Source: Anaerolineaceae bacterium 46_22
GTDB taxonomy: Bacteria > Chloroflexota > Anaerolineae > Anaerolineales > Anaerolineaceae
Assembly (NCBI GenBank): GCA_001508595.1
Contig: LGHA01000015.1
Span: 1 to 14,706 of the forward strand
Length of the DNA: 14,706 nt
Reading direction: 5' to 3'
This document shows, piece after piece, positions 9,029-14,706 of this stretch (the first letter of the stretch is position 1; every line of letters starts with the position of its first letter). Made by a program: the position numbers and the translations under genes. Under the pieces are notes generated by a model, which saw only the letters and a program-made list of their open reading frames with translations, made no database searches and was not told where the DNA came from.

Positions 9029-9230
9029 TTAATCCTAAAATTAATAAACCTTCCAATACAATTTTACTTGAAAATTCTACACAGGCATTGAATTGAATTC
9101 GTGGAAAAGATTGATTTTGTGATTTCGATTAATCAAAAGAAATTGCCGAAAATTCTCCTTGCAAAGATAAAACACCTGGTTTAGAGTAAACCTATCTAAA
9201 GCATAAATAGCCTCCCACTTAATGCATCCT
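9029..9230. other. Non-coding gap upstream of the GH57 gene
   Basis: AT-rich intergenic DNA between the GH57 ribosome-binding site and the ferritin terminator. It must hold the GH57 promoter, because the ferritin transcript appears to end at 9231-9273. I found no convincing -35/-10 pair; a TAGAAT at complement 9074-9079 has no good -35 at normal spacing. No tRNA, riboswitch or conserved small gene was recognised. Confidence 0.5.
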
Positions 9231-9273
9231 GAAAACAAAGGATCATGTCCAGTTGATTACAGGAACATGATCC
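9231..9273 (-). terminator. Intrinsic terminator of the ferritin-like gene
   Basis: On the minus strand GGATCATGT (complement of 9265-9273) pairs perfectly with ACATGATCC (complement of 9240-9248). Two more GC pairs extend the stem after a bulge, and the loop is about 11 bases. The T-rich tail TTTGTTTTC follows. It sits about 45 bases after the stop of the DPS-like gene. Confidence 0.78.
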
Positions 9274-9317
9274 ATATGTATTAAATCTCTGAATTTTCGA
9301 AAGTTAAGTTTTTTGGA

Positions 9318-9818
9318 TTACTGCTTATGCGACATCATGTAGTTAAAATTTTCTTCAAGCACTTGCAATTCTTCCTCATGGTCAATTTCATCTTCAAGAA
9401 TCTCTCGAATCATGTGGAAGCTTACAGGATCTTTACTGCCAATGAAATCAAGCAAACCTTTGTAAACCTCAATAGCGCATTGCTCGCCTTTGATATTTTG
9501 TTCCAGAAGATCTTTGACAAACTCACTTGTTGGCTCTTCATAACCGCAAGTAGTTACTTCATACCACATCTTCGGATCAATCAGCGGTGTGCCGCCCAAT
9601 GTCACAATTCGATCAGCAAGCATATCTGCATGCTGTTTTTCTTCTGCTGCAAGCTCTGCTAATTCTTCTTCCACAGCATTAGCCATTGGACCTGTGATAA
9701 TTTTCGAGCCGACCCAGTACTGGTAGACTGCCAGCCATTCATCAGCCAGGGCTGAATTCAATCGCTTGATCAGTTCATCCACATCCAACCCAACAATTTC
9801 ACGACCTTTTGTTCCCAT
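9318..9818 (-). CDS. DPS-like ferritin (thioferritin/DPSL family)
   Basis: 166 residues, a ferritin-like four-helix protein. Di-iron ligands are visible: E27 in ADEWLAVYQYW, E60xxH63 in AAEEKQHAD, E112 in KGEQCAI, and E144xxH147 in DEIDHEEE. Two cysteines, C91 and C114, sit at the positions of the conserved pair that marks thioferritins such as Sulfolobus DPSL; the stretch GEQCAI...KDP...ILxDEIDHE is close to that protein as I recall it. Family members form 12-subunit cages that oxidise iron with hydrogen peroxide and protect DNA and protein from oxidative damage in the cytoplasm. The ATG at 9818 has a purine-rich Shine-Dalgarno (GAGAGGA). The gene stands alone, with its own terminator at 9231-9273. 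A possible PerR-like site lies upstream at 9884-9898. A general bacterioferritin or rubrerythrin label is less specific but not excluded. Confidence 0.87.
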   Translation of the reverse strand: MGTKGREIVGLDVDELIKRLNSALADEWLAVYQYWVGSKIITGPMANAVEEELAELAAEEKQHADMLADRIVTLGGTPLIDPKMWYEVTTCGYEEPTSEFVKDLLEQNIKGEQCAIEVYKGLLDFIGSKDPVSFHMIREILEDEIDHEEELQVLEENFNYMMSHKQ

Positions 9819-9883
9819 AAAATTTTCCTCTCTTTTGATTATTTGTTTGATTTTTTACTCAAACCGAATAAAAATTTTTCCCA

Positions 9884-9898
9884 GCCTAATAATTATAT
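9884..9898 (-). promoter_or_regulatory. Possible -10 element and PerR/Fur-like box upstream of the DPS-like gene
   Basis: The minus-strand sequence ATATAATTATTAGGC contains a perfect TATAAT (complement of 9892-9897). It matches 11 consecutive positions of the PerR box TTATAATNATTATAA as I recall it. No good -35 is seen at 17 bases, and the region is AT-rich, so chance is possible. It lies about 65 bases before the start codon. Confidence 0.3.
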
Positions 9899-9991
9899 GT
9901 CACAAATATAAGATTAATATCACATAAAACAAATGAGTGTTTCACTATTTCATTAGCTTAATTCAAATATCCAACAATTCCAGGGAACAAA

Positions 9992-11113
9992 TCACAAAAA
10001 CTTCTCATATAAACGATGCGTTTTATGAAAGTCAATGTCAAAATTGGAAACCTCAAGAAGGATATTGATGTTCTCTTCACGCAATTGCAATAATTCTGCC
10101 TGGTCATACCGACTGCCCTGCATAACGCTGTTGTAGACCTCACTCAGCAAAATTGCAGTGCCGCCCATTCGTTGATAATCCTCAATAATACCAATGCCAT
10201 TTAGAATGATTCGGCTCGTACGTTTGCTTTCCAATAAAATTTTCGCCCAGCCCGTGGGGAATAAGCGCCCATTCGCTTTCTTGAGCCCATCGCTGATGTT
10301 TGGGTACCCAAGCATCCACCCCACCGGTTCATCCTCTTTGTAAAGAAGCTTCACCAATTTTGGGTCTGCGATCCACAGCAGTTGTGACACCATGGCGTTC
10401 ATATCACCATCTGTGATTGGCGGGTTTCCCGCCGGTCCTGCCAGTGAATTATTGTATAAAACTTTAAAATCATTGATGACCGATTTTAATTCTGCCTTCG
10501 TTCTTAACCGGGGCGACCAAAAGCCAAGGCGTTTTTTAACCAGCTCTGCCGCTCTGAGCACTTTTTCCGGAAAATCTGTGTTGCGATCAATGCGCCCTGT
10601 AAAAACATCCTTTACTTTTTTGAATCCAAGCGTTTCAATAAAACCCGGATAATAATCAGGGTTGTAGGATTGCCCAAAAACCGGCTGGTGTTCAAAACCT
10701 TTCACCAGCATCCCAAAGCCATCTAAAACCATCAGACCTTTTGGTCCAAAAATGTGGTTCAACCCCTGACTTTTTATCCAGTCAAACCCCCAGGAGAAAA
10801 GCGCATCAGCAACATCAGGATCATCAACCGTTTCAAAATAATAAAAAAATGCCGTTTTACTTTTGTGAAAATCATTGTAACGGTGATTGTTAACCACAGC
10901 CAAACGCCCCAGGGTTTCGCCATTTCCATTCTGGGCGAGGATAAATGCGGCATCGCCGTACTTATAAAAAGGATAAGTGGGTTCAAAGATCTTTTTCATC
11001 TCCGACCGCATCGGTGGAACCCATTGCTCTGTATATTGGTAAAGCTTGAAGGGGAAATCAATAAATTGTTTGATCGCTTTTCGATCACTACTTGTAACTT
11101 GTTTAATTTTCAT
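9992..11113 (-). CDS. YghO-like GNAT-superfamily acyltransferase, possible sphingoid-base N-acyltransferase
   Basis: 373 residues from the ATG at 11113, where the family-like N-terminus MKIKQVTSSDRKAIKQFIDF begins. A longer frame to 11191 starts inside the terminator of the preceding gene, so it is unlikely. Family-like segments are IDFPFKLYQYTEQWVPP, YGDAAFILAQ, LGRLAVVNNHRYNDFH, FFYYFETVDDPDVADALF, a FGPKGLMVLDGFGMLVKGF stretch, YNPDYYPGFIETLGF, and a C-terminal GNAT-like fold with IIEDYQRMGGTAILL. These match E. coli YghO and relatives, annotated as putative acyltransferases. I recall that the Caulobacter ceramide synthase (CCNA_01212) belongs to this group. No signal peptide is visible; it is probably cytoplasmic or membrane-associated. 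A lipoprotein gene separates it from the serine-palmitoyltransferase-like gene at 12285. Family assignment is fairly sure; the substrate is inference. Confidence 0.82.
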   Translation of the reverse strand: MKIKQVTSSDRKAIKQFIDFPFKLYQYTEQWVPPMRSEMKKIFEPTYPFYKYGDAAFILAQNGNGETLGRLAVVNNHRYNDFHKSKTAFFYYFETVDDPDVADALFSWGFDWIKSQGLNHIFGPKGLMVLDGFGMLVKGFEHQPVFGQSYNPDYYPGFIETLGFKKVKDVFTGRIDRNTDFPEKVLRAAELVKKRLGFWSPRLRTKAELKSVINDFKVLYNNSLAGPAGNPPITDGDMNAMVSQLLWIADPKLVKLLYKEDEPVGWMLGYPNISDGLKKANGRLFPTGWAKILLESKRTSRIILNGIGIIEDYQRMGGTAILLSEVYNSVMQGSRYDQAELLQLREENINILLEVSNFDIDFHKTHRLYEKFL

Positions 11114-11189
11114 TTTGTCCGAATACCTGTCATAATCAAATAAGGTCAATAATACAGTAAACCGCTGTTTAATCCATATGCAATTCATC

Positions 11190-11212
11190 AAAAAAGACCT
11201 CGAAAGGTCTTT
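11190..11212 (-). terminator. Intrinsic terminator downstream of the 11254-12096 lipoprotein
   Basis: On the minus strand AAAGACCT and AGGTCTTT (complements of 11205-11212 and 11193-11200) form an 8-bp stem with a 4-base loop. A run of six T ends the structure at 11190. It lies about 40 bases past the lipoprotein stop and separates that transcript from the acyltransferase gene. Confidence 0.83.
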
Positions 11213-11253
11213 CTTTTATTTTCAATCAATAATCTTAGCACATTGGGTCGATC

Positions 11254-12096
11254 TTAGGGCAGATTCCAATATTGAAGTTGATCAACGCGGACGGTATATC
11301 CCGGTGTCTCAGAATAGGCAATCAGGAACCCTGTGTAACCCTCGCCTGATAGGGTATTATCCGCGGCTGTTCCGATTTCACTGCCATCAATATAAAACTT
11401 GAAAGAAGGACCCTCCATCCAAATGCCAACTCGGCGAGGTTCAGTCCAATCTTCAGGTGCTGCATCCACCTCGTTGAAGGCGAGAATTTCAAAGATTTCC
11501 ACATTCGGTGTCATTCTGAAGAAACCCCAGCGCCCATCACAGGTAAGACCGATAAAATAAAATTGCTCTCCATCCGAGCTCGCCCTGACAGCCATACCAA
11601 ACCGATCGAATCCGCCGCAATTTTCCATCTCAATTTTTGCTTCAAGATACGCGTCTTTTAATCTCGGTGATGAAACCCACCAGCTGTGCCAGTTTGGATT
11701 AAGCCTTGATGTGATATTCAAATAGCCATCCGATGTTTCAAAAAGCGCCTGATCCGATTCAAAATCCCACGGGCTGGATGTGCCGTTGAAATCATATGTC
11801 CATGCAGGTAAACCCAGCAAAAGAGCTGGATCTGAAAGATCCTGGGGCTCTATTGGTATGGTGGTTTGCGTGAAGCTTGGCGTTGGCGTCTCAGTTATCG
11901 GAACTGCTGCGGATGTTGGGGATGGCATGAGGGTTTCAGTGGGAGGAAGGGTGCTGTGAAGCGCGGTCTCCGTCAAAATGATTGAAACCTGGGTCCCCAA
12001 AACGTCGTCTGTTGGCACGGTTTCTTCAGTGATGCCGCAGCTTGATAGAAGTAACAGTATAAGGATTAATAAGTATATCGAACCTGACCGCTTCAT
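11254..12096 (-). CDS. Lipoprotein with Thr/Pro stalk and LamG/DUF1080-like domain (paralogue of 13542-14468)
   Basis: 280 residues from the ATG at 12096, chosen because GGGAGG lies 5 bases upstream and a lipoprotein signal follows at once (KR, hydrophobic run, lipobox LSSC with C20). The in-frame ATG at 12168 would bury that signal. Residues about 40-85 are a Thr/Pro/Ser stalk. From about residue 90 (DPALLLGLPAW) to the end is a beta-rich domain resembling the concanavalin-like jelly rolls of LamG and DUF1080 proteins: YLEAKIEMENCGGFDRFG, FIGLTCDGRWGF, FKFYIDGSEIG and the terminal VDQLQYWN. Cysteines C160 and C186 are conserved in the paralogue and could form a disulfide. No catalytic residues are recognised; it may bind sugar or another surface ligand. 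Its promoter faces that of the serine-palmitoyltransferase-like gene. Function unknown. Confidence 0.85.
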   Translation of the reverse strand: MKRSGSIYLLILILLLLSSCGITEETVPTDDVLGTQVSIILTETALHSTLPPTETLMPSPTSAAVPITETPTPSFTQTTIPIEPQDLSDPALLLGLPAWTYDFNGTSSPWDFESDQALFETSDGYLNITSRLNPNWHSWWVSSPRLKDAYLEAKIEMENCGGFDRFGMAVRASSDGEQFYFIGLTCDGRWGFFRMTPNVEIFEILAFNEVDAAPEDWTEPRRVGIWMEGPSFKFYIDGSEIGTAADNTLSGEGYTGFLIAYSETPGYTVRVDQLQYWNLP

Positions 12097-12101
12097 CTCA
12101 G

Positions 12102-12107
12102 CCTCCC
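12102..12107 (-). promoter_or_regulatory. Ribosome-binding site that sets the lipoprotein start
   Basis: GGGAGG (complement of 12102-12107) is 5 bases before the ATG at 12096, which opens a canonical lipoprotein signal peptide. It argues against the in-frame ATG at 12168. Confidence 0.8.
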
Positions 12108-12139
12108 AAATCGCAAGAAAGTACTGCAATACTACTGAT

Positions 12140-12168
12140 ATTATAAGAATTTCAGGTCGCAAAGGCAA
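12140..12168 (-). promoter_or_regulatory. Sigma-70-like promoter for the lipoprotein gene
   Basis: On the minus strand TTGCCT (complement of 12163-12168) and a perfect TATAAT (complement of 12140-12145) are separated by 17 bases. Transcription would start near 12133, giving a leader of about 37 bases before the ATG at 12096. Confidence 0.55.
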
Positions 12169-12191
12169 CTGGCGTGACTTATATGTTTATG

Positions 12192-12206
12192 TGATAAGTG
12201 TTATCA
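12192..12206. promoter_or_regulatory. Operator-like palindrome between divergent promoters
   Basis: TGATAAGTGTTATCA is a perfect 6-bp inverted repeat (TGATAA/TTATCA) around a 3-base centre. It lies between the -35 regions of the two proposed divergent promoters, where a regulator could control both. No regulator gene is present in the window to name it. Confidence 0.45.
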
Positions 12207-12217
12207 TTAACCTATTG

Positions 12218-12248
12218 TTGATTCATAGATACAAATTTCATGTATAAT
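12218..12248 (+). promoter_or_regulatory. Sigma-70-like promoter for the alpha-oxoamine synthase gene
   Basis: A perfect TATAAT at 12243-12248 lies 19 bases after TTGATT at 12218-12223; the spacing is a little long. The proposed start near 12255 leaves a leader of about 30 bases before the ATG at 12285. Confidence 0.45.
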
Positions 12249-12284
12249 CTAACAGGTTATTTATTCTTGTAAAAGGCAGGTCAC

Positions 12285-13463
12285 ATGGACATCTTTAACA
12301 AATGTTTTGATTATTCAACCGTCAAAGAGGCGAAGGCAAGCGGCGTTTATCCTTATTTTATCCCCCTTGACGAAAACGAGGGCACAGAGGTCATCTTCAA
12401 CGGCCGCCATATCATCATGTGCGGTTCTAACAACTACCTGGGATTAACGACTCACCCCAAGGTAAGACAAGCCGCCATTGATGCCCTCAATAGATATGGT
12501 ACAAGCTGCACTGGGTCCCGATTTTTAAATGGCAATTTAACCTTACATGAGACACTTGAAGAAGAGATTGCCGATTGGGTGGGCAAAGAAGCATCCCTTG
12601 TTTTCTCAACAGGTATGCAGGTCAACCTTGGCACGATCAGCGCCCTGGTCAGTAGAGGTGACATCATCATCCTGGATAAAGAGGATCACGCCAGTATTGT
12701 TGACGGCGCGTTTTTAAGCGGCGGAAAAATTGAGCGCTACCGGCACAATGATATGGACCACCTGGAGCGTGTCCTTGAAAGCCTCCCCCAGGACAAAGGA
12801 AAATTGCTGGTGGTTGACGGTTTGTTCAGCATGGAAGGGGATATTGCTCCTCTGCCAGAACTCGTGCCCTTGTGCAAGGCATATGGTGTGCGTTTAATGG
12901 TCGATGATGCCCATGCCATGGGTGTCCTTGGCGGTGGACGCGGCACAGCCGTTCACTTTGGGATGACAGAAGACGTCGACCTGATCATGTCCACCTTTAG
13001 CAAATCCTTTGCATCCCTGGGCGGCTTTATTGCTGGTGACAAAGACGTGATTGAATACGTTCAGCACCATGCCCGAAGCTTGATTTTCAGCGCCAGCATC
13101 CCGCCATCAAATGCCGCGGCTGCCCTGGCTGCCCTTGAAGTGATGCGCGAAGAGCCTGAACGAATTGTACGCGTGAACCAAATTGGCGACATGATGCGGA
13201 GAGAATATCATAACCTGGGCTTTGACACAGGCGACTCAATCACACCTGTTATCCCGATCATCATCGGTGATGACGAATTAACCTTTATGACCTGGCGGAT
13301 GCTGTTTGAAAACGGGGTATTTGTTAACCCGGTCATTTCACCAGCAGTATCCCCTGGAAGGCAGCTGCTCAGAACAAGTTACATGGCAACCCATACCGAC
13401 GAACAGTTGAATAAAGTGCTTACTATTTTCGAAAAAGTTGGAAAACAACTGGGATTGATATAA
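12285..13463 (+). CDS. Alpha-oxoamine synthase, serine palmitoyltransferase-like
   Basis: 392 residues, PLP-dependent fold-type I, the length of bacterial soluble serine palmitoyltransferase (SPT), KBL and AONS enzymes. Motifs: GSNNYLGLT, SRFLNGNLTLHETLE, the PLP-stacking His in DHASIVDG, VDGLFSMEGDIAPL, VDDAHAMGVLG, Schiff-base lysine K240 in STFSKSFASLGGF, and ARSLIFSASIPP. The family condenses an amino acid with an acyl-CoA or acyl-ACP, releasing CO2. Compared from memory, the YPYF opening, the SRFLNG segment, FSKSFASLGG and the NPVISPAVSPG...MATHT ending read like Bacteroidota SPT rather than KBL (TLGKALGG-like) or AONS. The expected product would then be a 3-keto long-chain base from serine and a fatty acyl thioester. 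No threonine dehydrogenase (KBL partner) or biotin genes are adjacent. Start: AAAGG about 12 bases upstream of the ATG at 12285. Family certain; SPT identity likely. Confidence 0.85.
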   Translation: MDIFNKCFDYSTVKEAKASGVYPYFIPLDENEGTEVIFNGRHIIMCGSNNYLGLTTHPKVRQAAIDALNRYGTSCTGSRFLNGNLTLHETLEEEIADWVGKEASLVFSTGMQVNLGTISALVSRGDIIILDKEDHASIVDGAFLSGGKIERYRHNDMDHLERVLESLPQDKGKLLVVDGLFSMEGDIAPLPELVPLCKAYGVRLMVDDAHAMGVLGGGRGTAVHFGMTEDVDLIMSTFSKSFASLGGFIAGDKDVIEYVQHHARSLIFSASIPPSNAAAALAALEVMREEPERIVRVNQIGDMMRREYHNLGFDTGDSITPVIPIIIGDDELTFMTWRMLFENGVFVNPVISPAVSPGRQLLRTSYMATHTDEQLNKVLTIFEKVGKQLGLI

Positions 13464-13484
13464 ACCTCAATAAGATGTGTGTAT

Positions 13485-13520
13485 AAAAAACAGCGGCTCA
13501 AATTTGAGCCGCTGTTTTTT
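13485..13520. terminator. Perfect 36-base palindromic bidirectional terminator
   Basis: The 36 bases are fully self-complementary: six A, the GC-rich arm CAGCGGCTC, a central AAATTT, the matching arm GAGCCGCTG and six T. It serves both the plus-strand synthase (stop 13463) and the minus-strand lipoprotein (stop 13542). Confidence 0.92.
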
Positions 13521-13541
13521 GTGTTTATTTGTTTGAATTTT

Positions 13542-14468
13542 CTAATCGATTGTCCAATAGCGGATCTGGTCAACCCATACGGTCAAATCGTCAACATTTG
13601 TTCCGCCAACAAAAATTCCGAAGCTGCCTGCCAAATAGGCGTTGTCAGAGACCTCATCAACCTTTTCGCCGTTGATATAGAATGTTAATTGTGCACCTTC
13701 AGCCATGATACCCAGGGTGTTCACTTCATCTTCACCCTTTTTGATTGCATCACTTTCTGTCCAGGCTATCGGGGAATACATTACCTGACCGTCCCAGCGG
13801 CGCAGACCGTATTTGCCATCACAGGTGATCCCGAAAAGATAACCCCTGTTGGCATTTGCGTTCGCAGGAACCCTGAACATCACGCCAAAGTGATCACTGC
13901 CCTCGCACTCTGGTGATTGCATTTTTGCTTCCAGGTAAAAATCTTCAAGGAAAGGCCAGGTCAGTCGCCAGGCGTCTACATCCAGGTCTGCCGTGAGCTT
14001 AAGGTAGCCATCCTCAAATTCGATGCTTGAATATTCAGAATAGCCAATCGCCCACCCTTCACTATCCGCCAGGGTATCAACCCAATCCGGTTCTCCCAGG
14101 GTGCGCGCAGGATCGGTCTCAGCCAAGGTCTCTGTGGGTTCTGCTGTAGGCGTTGGCGTTTCTTGCTCTTCCTCAGGGGTCGCAGTCGGTTCGGGTTCTT
14201 CCGTTTCCTCAGGTGTGTCCGTCGGTTCGAGTGTTGGTTCTTCAGTCTCTTCCACTTCTGTCGGTTCTTCTACCTCGGTTGGTTCTTCCTCCTCAACAAC
14301 TGGCGTCGCAGAAGGTTTAATTTCGATAGGTGTGCCCGTCAGGATCTTTGCGATCTCCGTCGCCATGCTGTCATCGGAATCAACCTCCCCCTGCTGTGAA
14401 CCCGGCAAATTACACCCGGCTAAAATCAGGGCTAATATAAGGATTGAAAATAACGTTAATTTCTTCAT
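13542..14468 (-). CDS. Lipoprotein with long acidic Glu/Pro/Thr stalk and LamG/DUF1080-like domain (paralogue of 11254-12096)
   Basis: 308 residues from the ATG at 14468, which opens a KK-hydrophobic signal with lipobox LAGC (C19). An in-frame ATG at 14483 would add five residues; neither start has a clear Shine-Dalgarno, so this choice rests on the signal peptide. Residues about 55-120 are an acidic low-complexity stalk of Glu, Pro and Thr with repeated EEPTEVEE-type units. From about residue 119 (DPARTLGEPDW) the domain follows the 11254-12096 paralogue closely: FYLEAKMQSPECEGSDHFG, FGITCDGKYGL, LTFYINGEKVDEV and the terminal WVDQIRYW, with the same cysteine pair (C188, C216). It is probably anchored to the outer face of the membrane with the domain held away from the surface. 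No enzyme residues are recognised. Function unknown. Confidence 0.85.
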   Translation of the reverse strand: MKKLTLFSILILALILAGCNLPGSQQGEVDSDDSMATEIAKILTGTPIEIKPSATPVVEEEEPTEVEEPTEVEETEEPTLEPTDTPEETEEPEPTATPEEEQETPTPTAEPTETLAETDPARTLGEPDWVDTLADSEGWAIGYSEYSSIEFEDGYLKLTADLDVDAWRLTWPFLEDFYLEAKMQSPECEGSDHFGVMFRVPANANANRGYLFGITCDGKYGLRRWDGQVMYSPIAWTESDAIKKGEDEVNTLGIMAEGAQLTFYINGEKVDEVSDNAYLAGSFGIFVGGTNVDDLTVWVDQIRYWTID

Positions 14469-14483
14469 GTCTTTACCATCCAT

Positions 14484-14706
14484 TTCTTATTGTTAAGTGC
14501 TTGATATCTTATGGACGCAATAAATTTCTCAAAAGTTCCCAAATCCAAAAACTTTGTTCCTTAATTTTTGTCTTCTACCCTCCATAAGTTGATAATTACA
14601 CATCTCGTACGTTAATTTATAACATATTTTGCATGGTAAAATAAAGATCAGATCAGGCCTATTTTATAATTATGCGGCCGATTTTTGTTTAATTTCTGGA
14701 GCCATT
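14484..14706. other. Intergenic DNA at the right edge
   Basis: AT-rich sequence upstream of the last lipoprotein. It presumably contains that gene's promoter, but no -35/-10 pair of normal spacing stands out. A short minus-strand frame ending with TAA at 14670-14672 could be the tail of another gene but is too short to judge. Confidence 0.4.

Noticed and set aside
9074..9102. TAGAAT as a -10 box for the GH57 gene
   Set aside because: No acceptable -35 at 16-18 bases and no extended -10 sequence; AT-rich context makes a chance match likely.
11114..11191. Longer N-terminus for the YghO-like acyltransferase starting at 11191
   Set aside because: That ATG lies within the intrinsic terminator of the preceding gene, has no ribosome-binding site, and the extra 26 residues do not resemble the family; the family-like start is at 11113.
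12285..13463. Identification as KBL (2-amino-3-ketobutyrate CoA ligase)
   Set aside because: No threonine dehydrogenase gene is adjacent, and the PLP-lysine segment FSKSFASLGG and the C-terminal motifs read more like serine palmitoyltransferase; kept as an alternative but not preferred.
14101..14496. Plus-strand open frame rich in Ser, Val and Gly
   Set aside because: It is the antisense reading of the Glu/Pro/Thr stalk and signal region of the minus-strand lipoprotein; its composition is an artefact of low-complexity codons and it has no recognisable domain.
14670..14705. Possible C-terminal tail of another minus-strand gene at the window edge
   Set aside because: Only about 12 codons before TAA, with another frame open equally long; nothing recognisable, so it cannot be called.

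Overview
The window looks like chromosomal DNA of a Chloroflexota bacterium, probably Anaerolineae-like. This is inferred from the moderate GC content, three lipoproteins with long Thr/Pro/Glu stalks, a GH57 enzyme with a glucodextranase-type C-terminal module, and a GlyA-GcvT fusion. No marker gene in the window fixes the taxonomy. I saw no tRNA, rRNA, insertion sequence, phage gene or CRISPR array.

Layout. (1) 1-3989, plus strand: the 3' part of a one-carbon gene encoding a serine hydroxymethyltransferase (SHMT) fused to a glycine-cleavage T-protein (GcvT). It is followed after 14 bases by a PLP fold-type I aminotransferase and closed by a bidirectional terminator at 4010-4044. (2) 4103-9014, minus strand: a large secreted GH57 lipoprotein, then a P-loop uridine-kinase-like nucleoside kinase 52 bases downstream, probably one transcript. 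(3) 9318-9818, minus: a DPS-like thioferritin with its own terminator. (4) 9992-11113, minus: a YghO-like GNAT acyltransferase. (5) 11254-12096, minus: a lipoprotein with a LamG/DUF1080-like domain. (6) 12285-13463, plus: an alpha-oxoamine synthase that reads most like bacterial serine palmitoyltransferase. (7) 13542-14468, minus: a second lipoprotein, a clear paralogue of (5).

The most interesting part is 9992-14468. An alpha-oxoamine synthase of serine-palmitoyltransferase type lies close to a YghO-like acyltransferase, the family to which I recall the Caulobacter ceramide synthase belongs. Two paralogous surface lipoproteins bracket the synthase, and the synthase and one lipoprotein share a divergent promoter region with an operator-like palindrome. 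This suggests, but does not prove, a sphingoid-base or related amino-lipid pathway in a lineage usually thought to have one membrane. The second notable feature is the SHMT-GcvT fusion: the stretch joining the two enzymes appears to be a decayed extra copy of the GcvT N-terminal folate-binding subdomain.

Genes are separated by readable intrinsic terminators at 4010-4044, 9231-9273, 11190-11212 and 13485-13520, so transcription units can be drawn with fair confidence.
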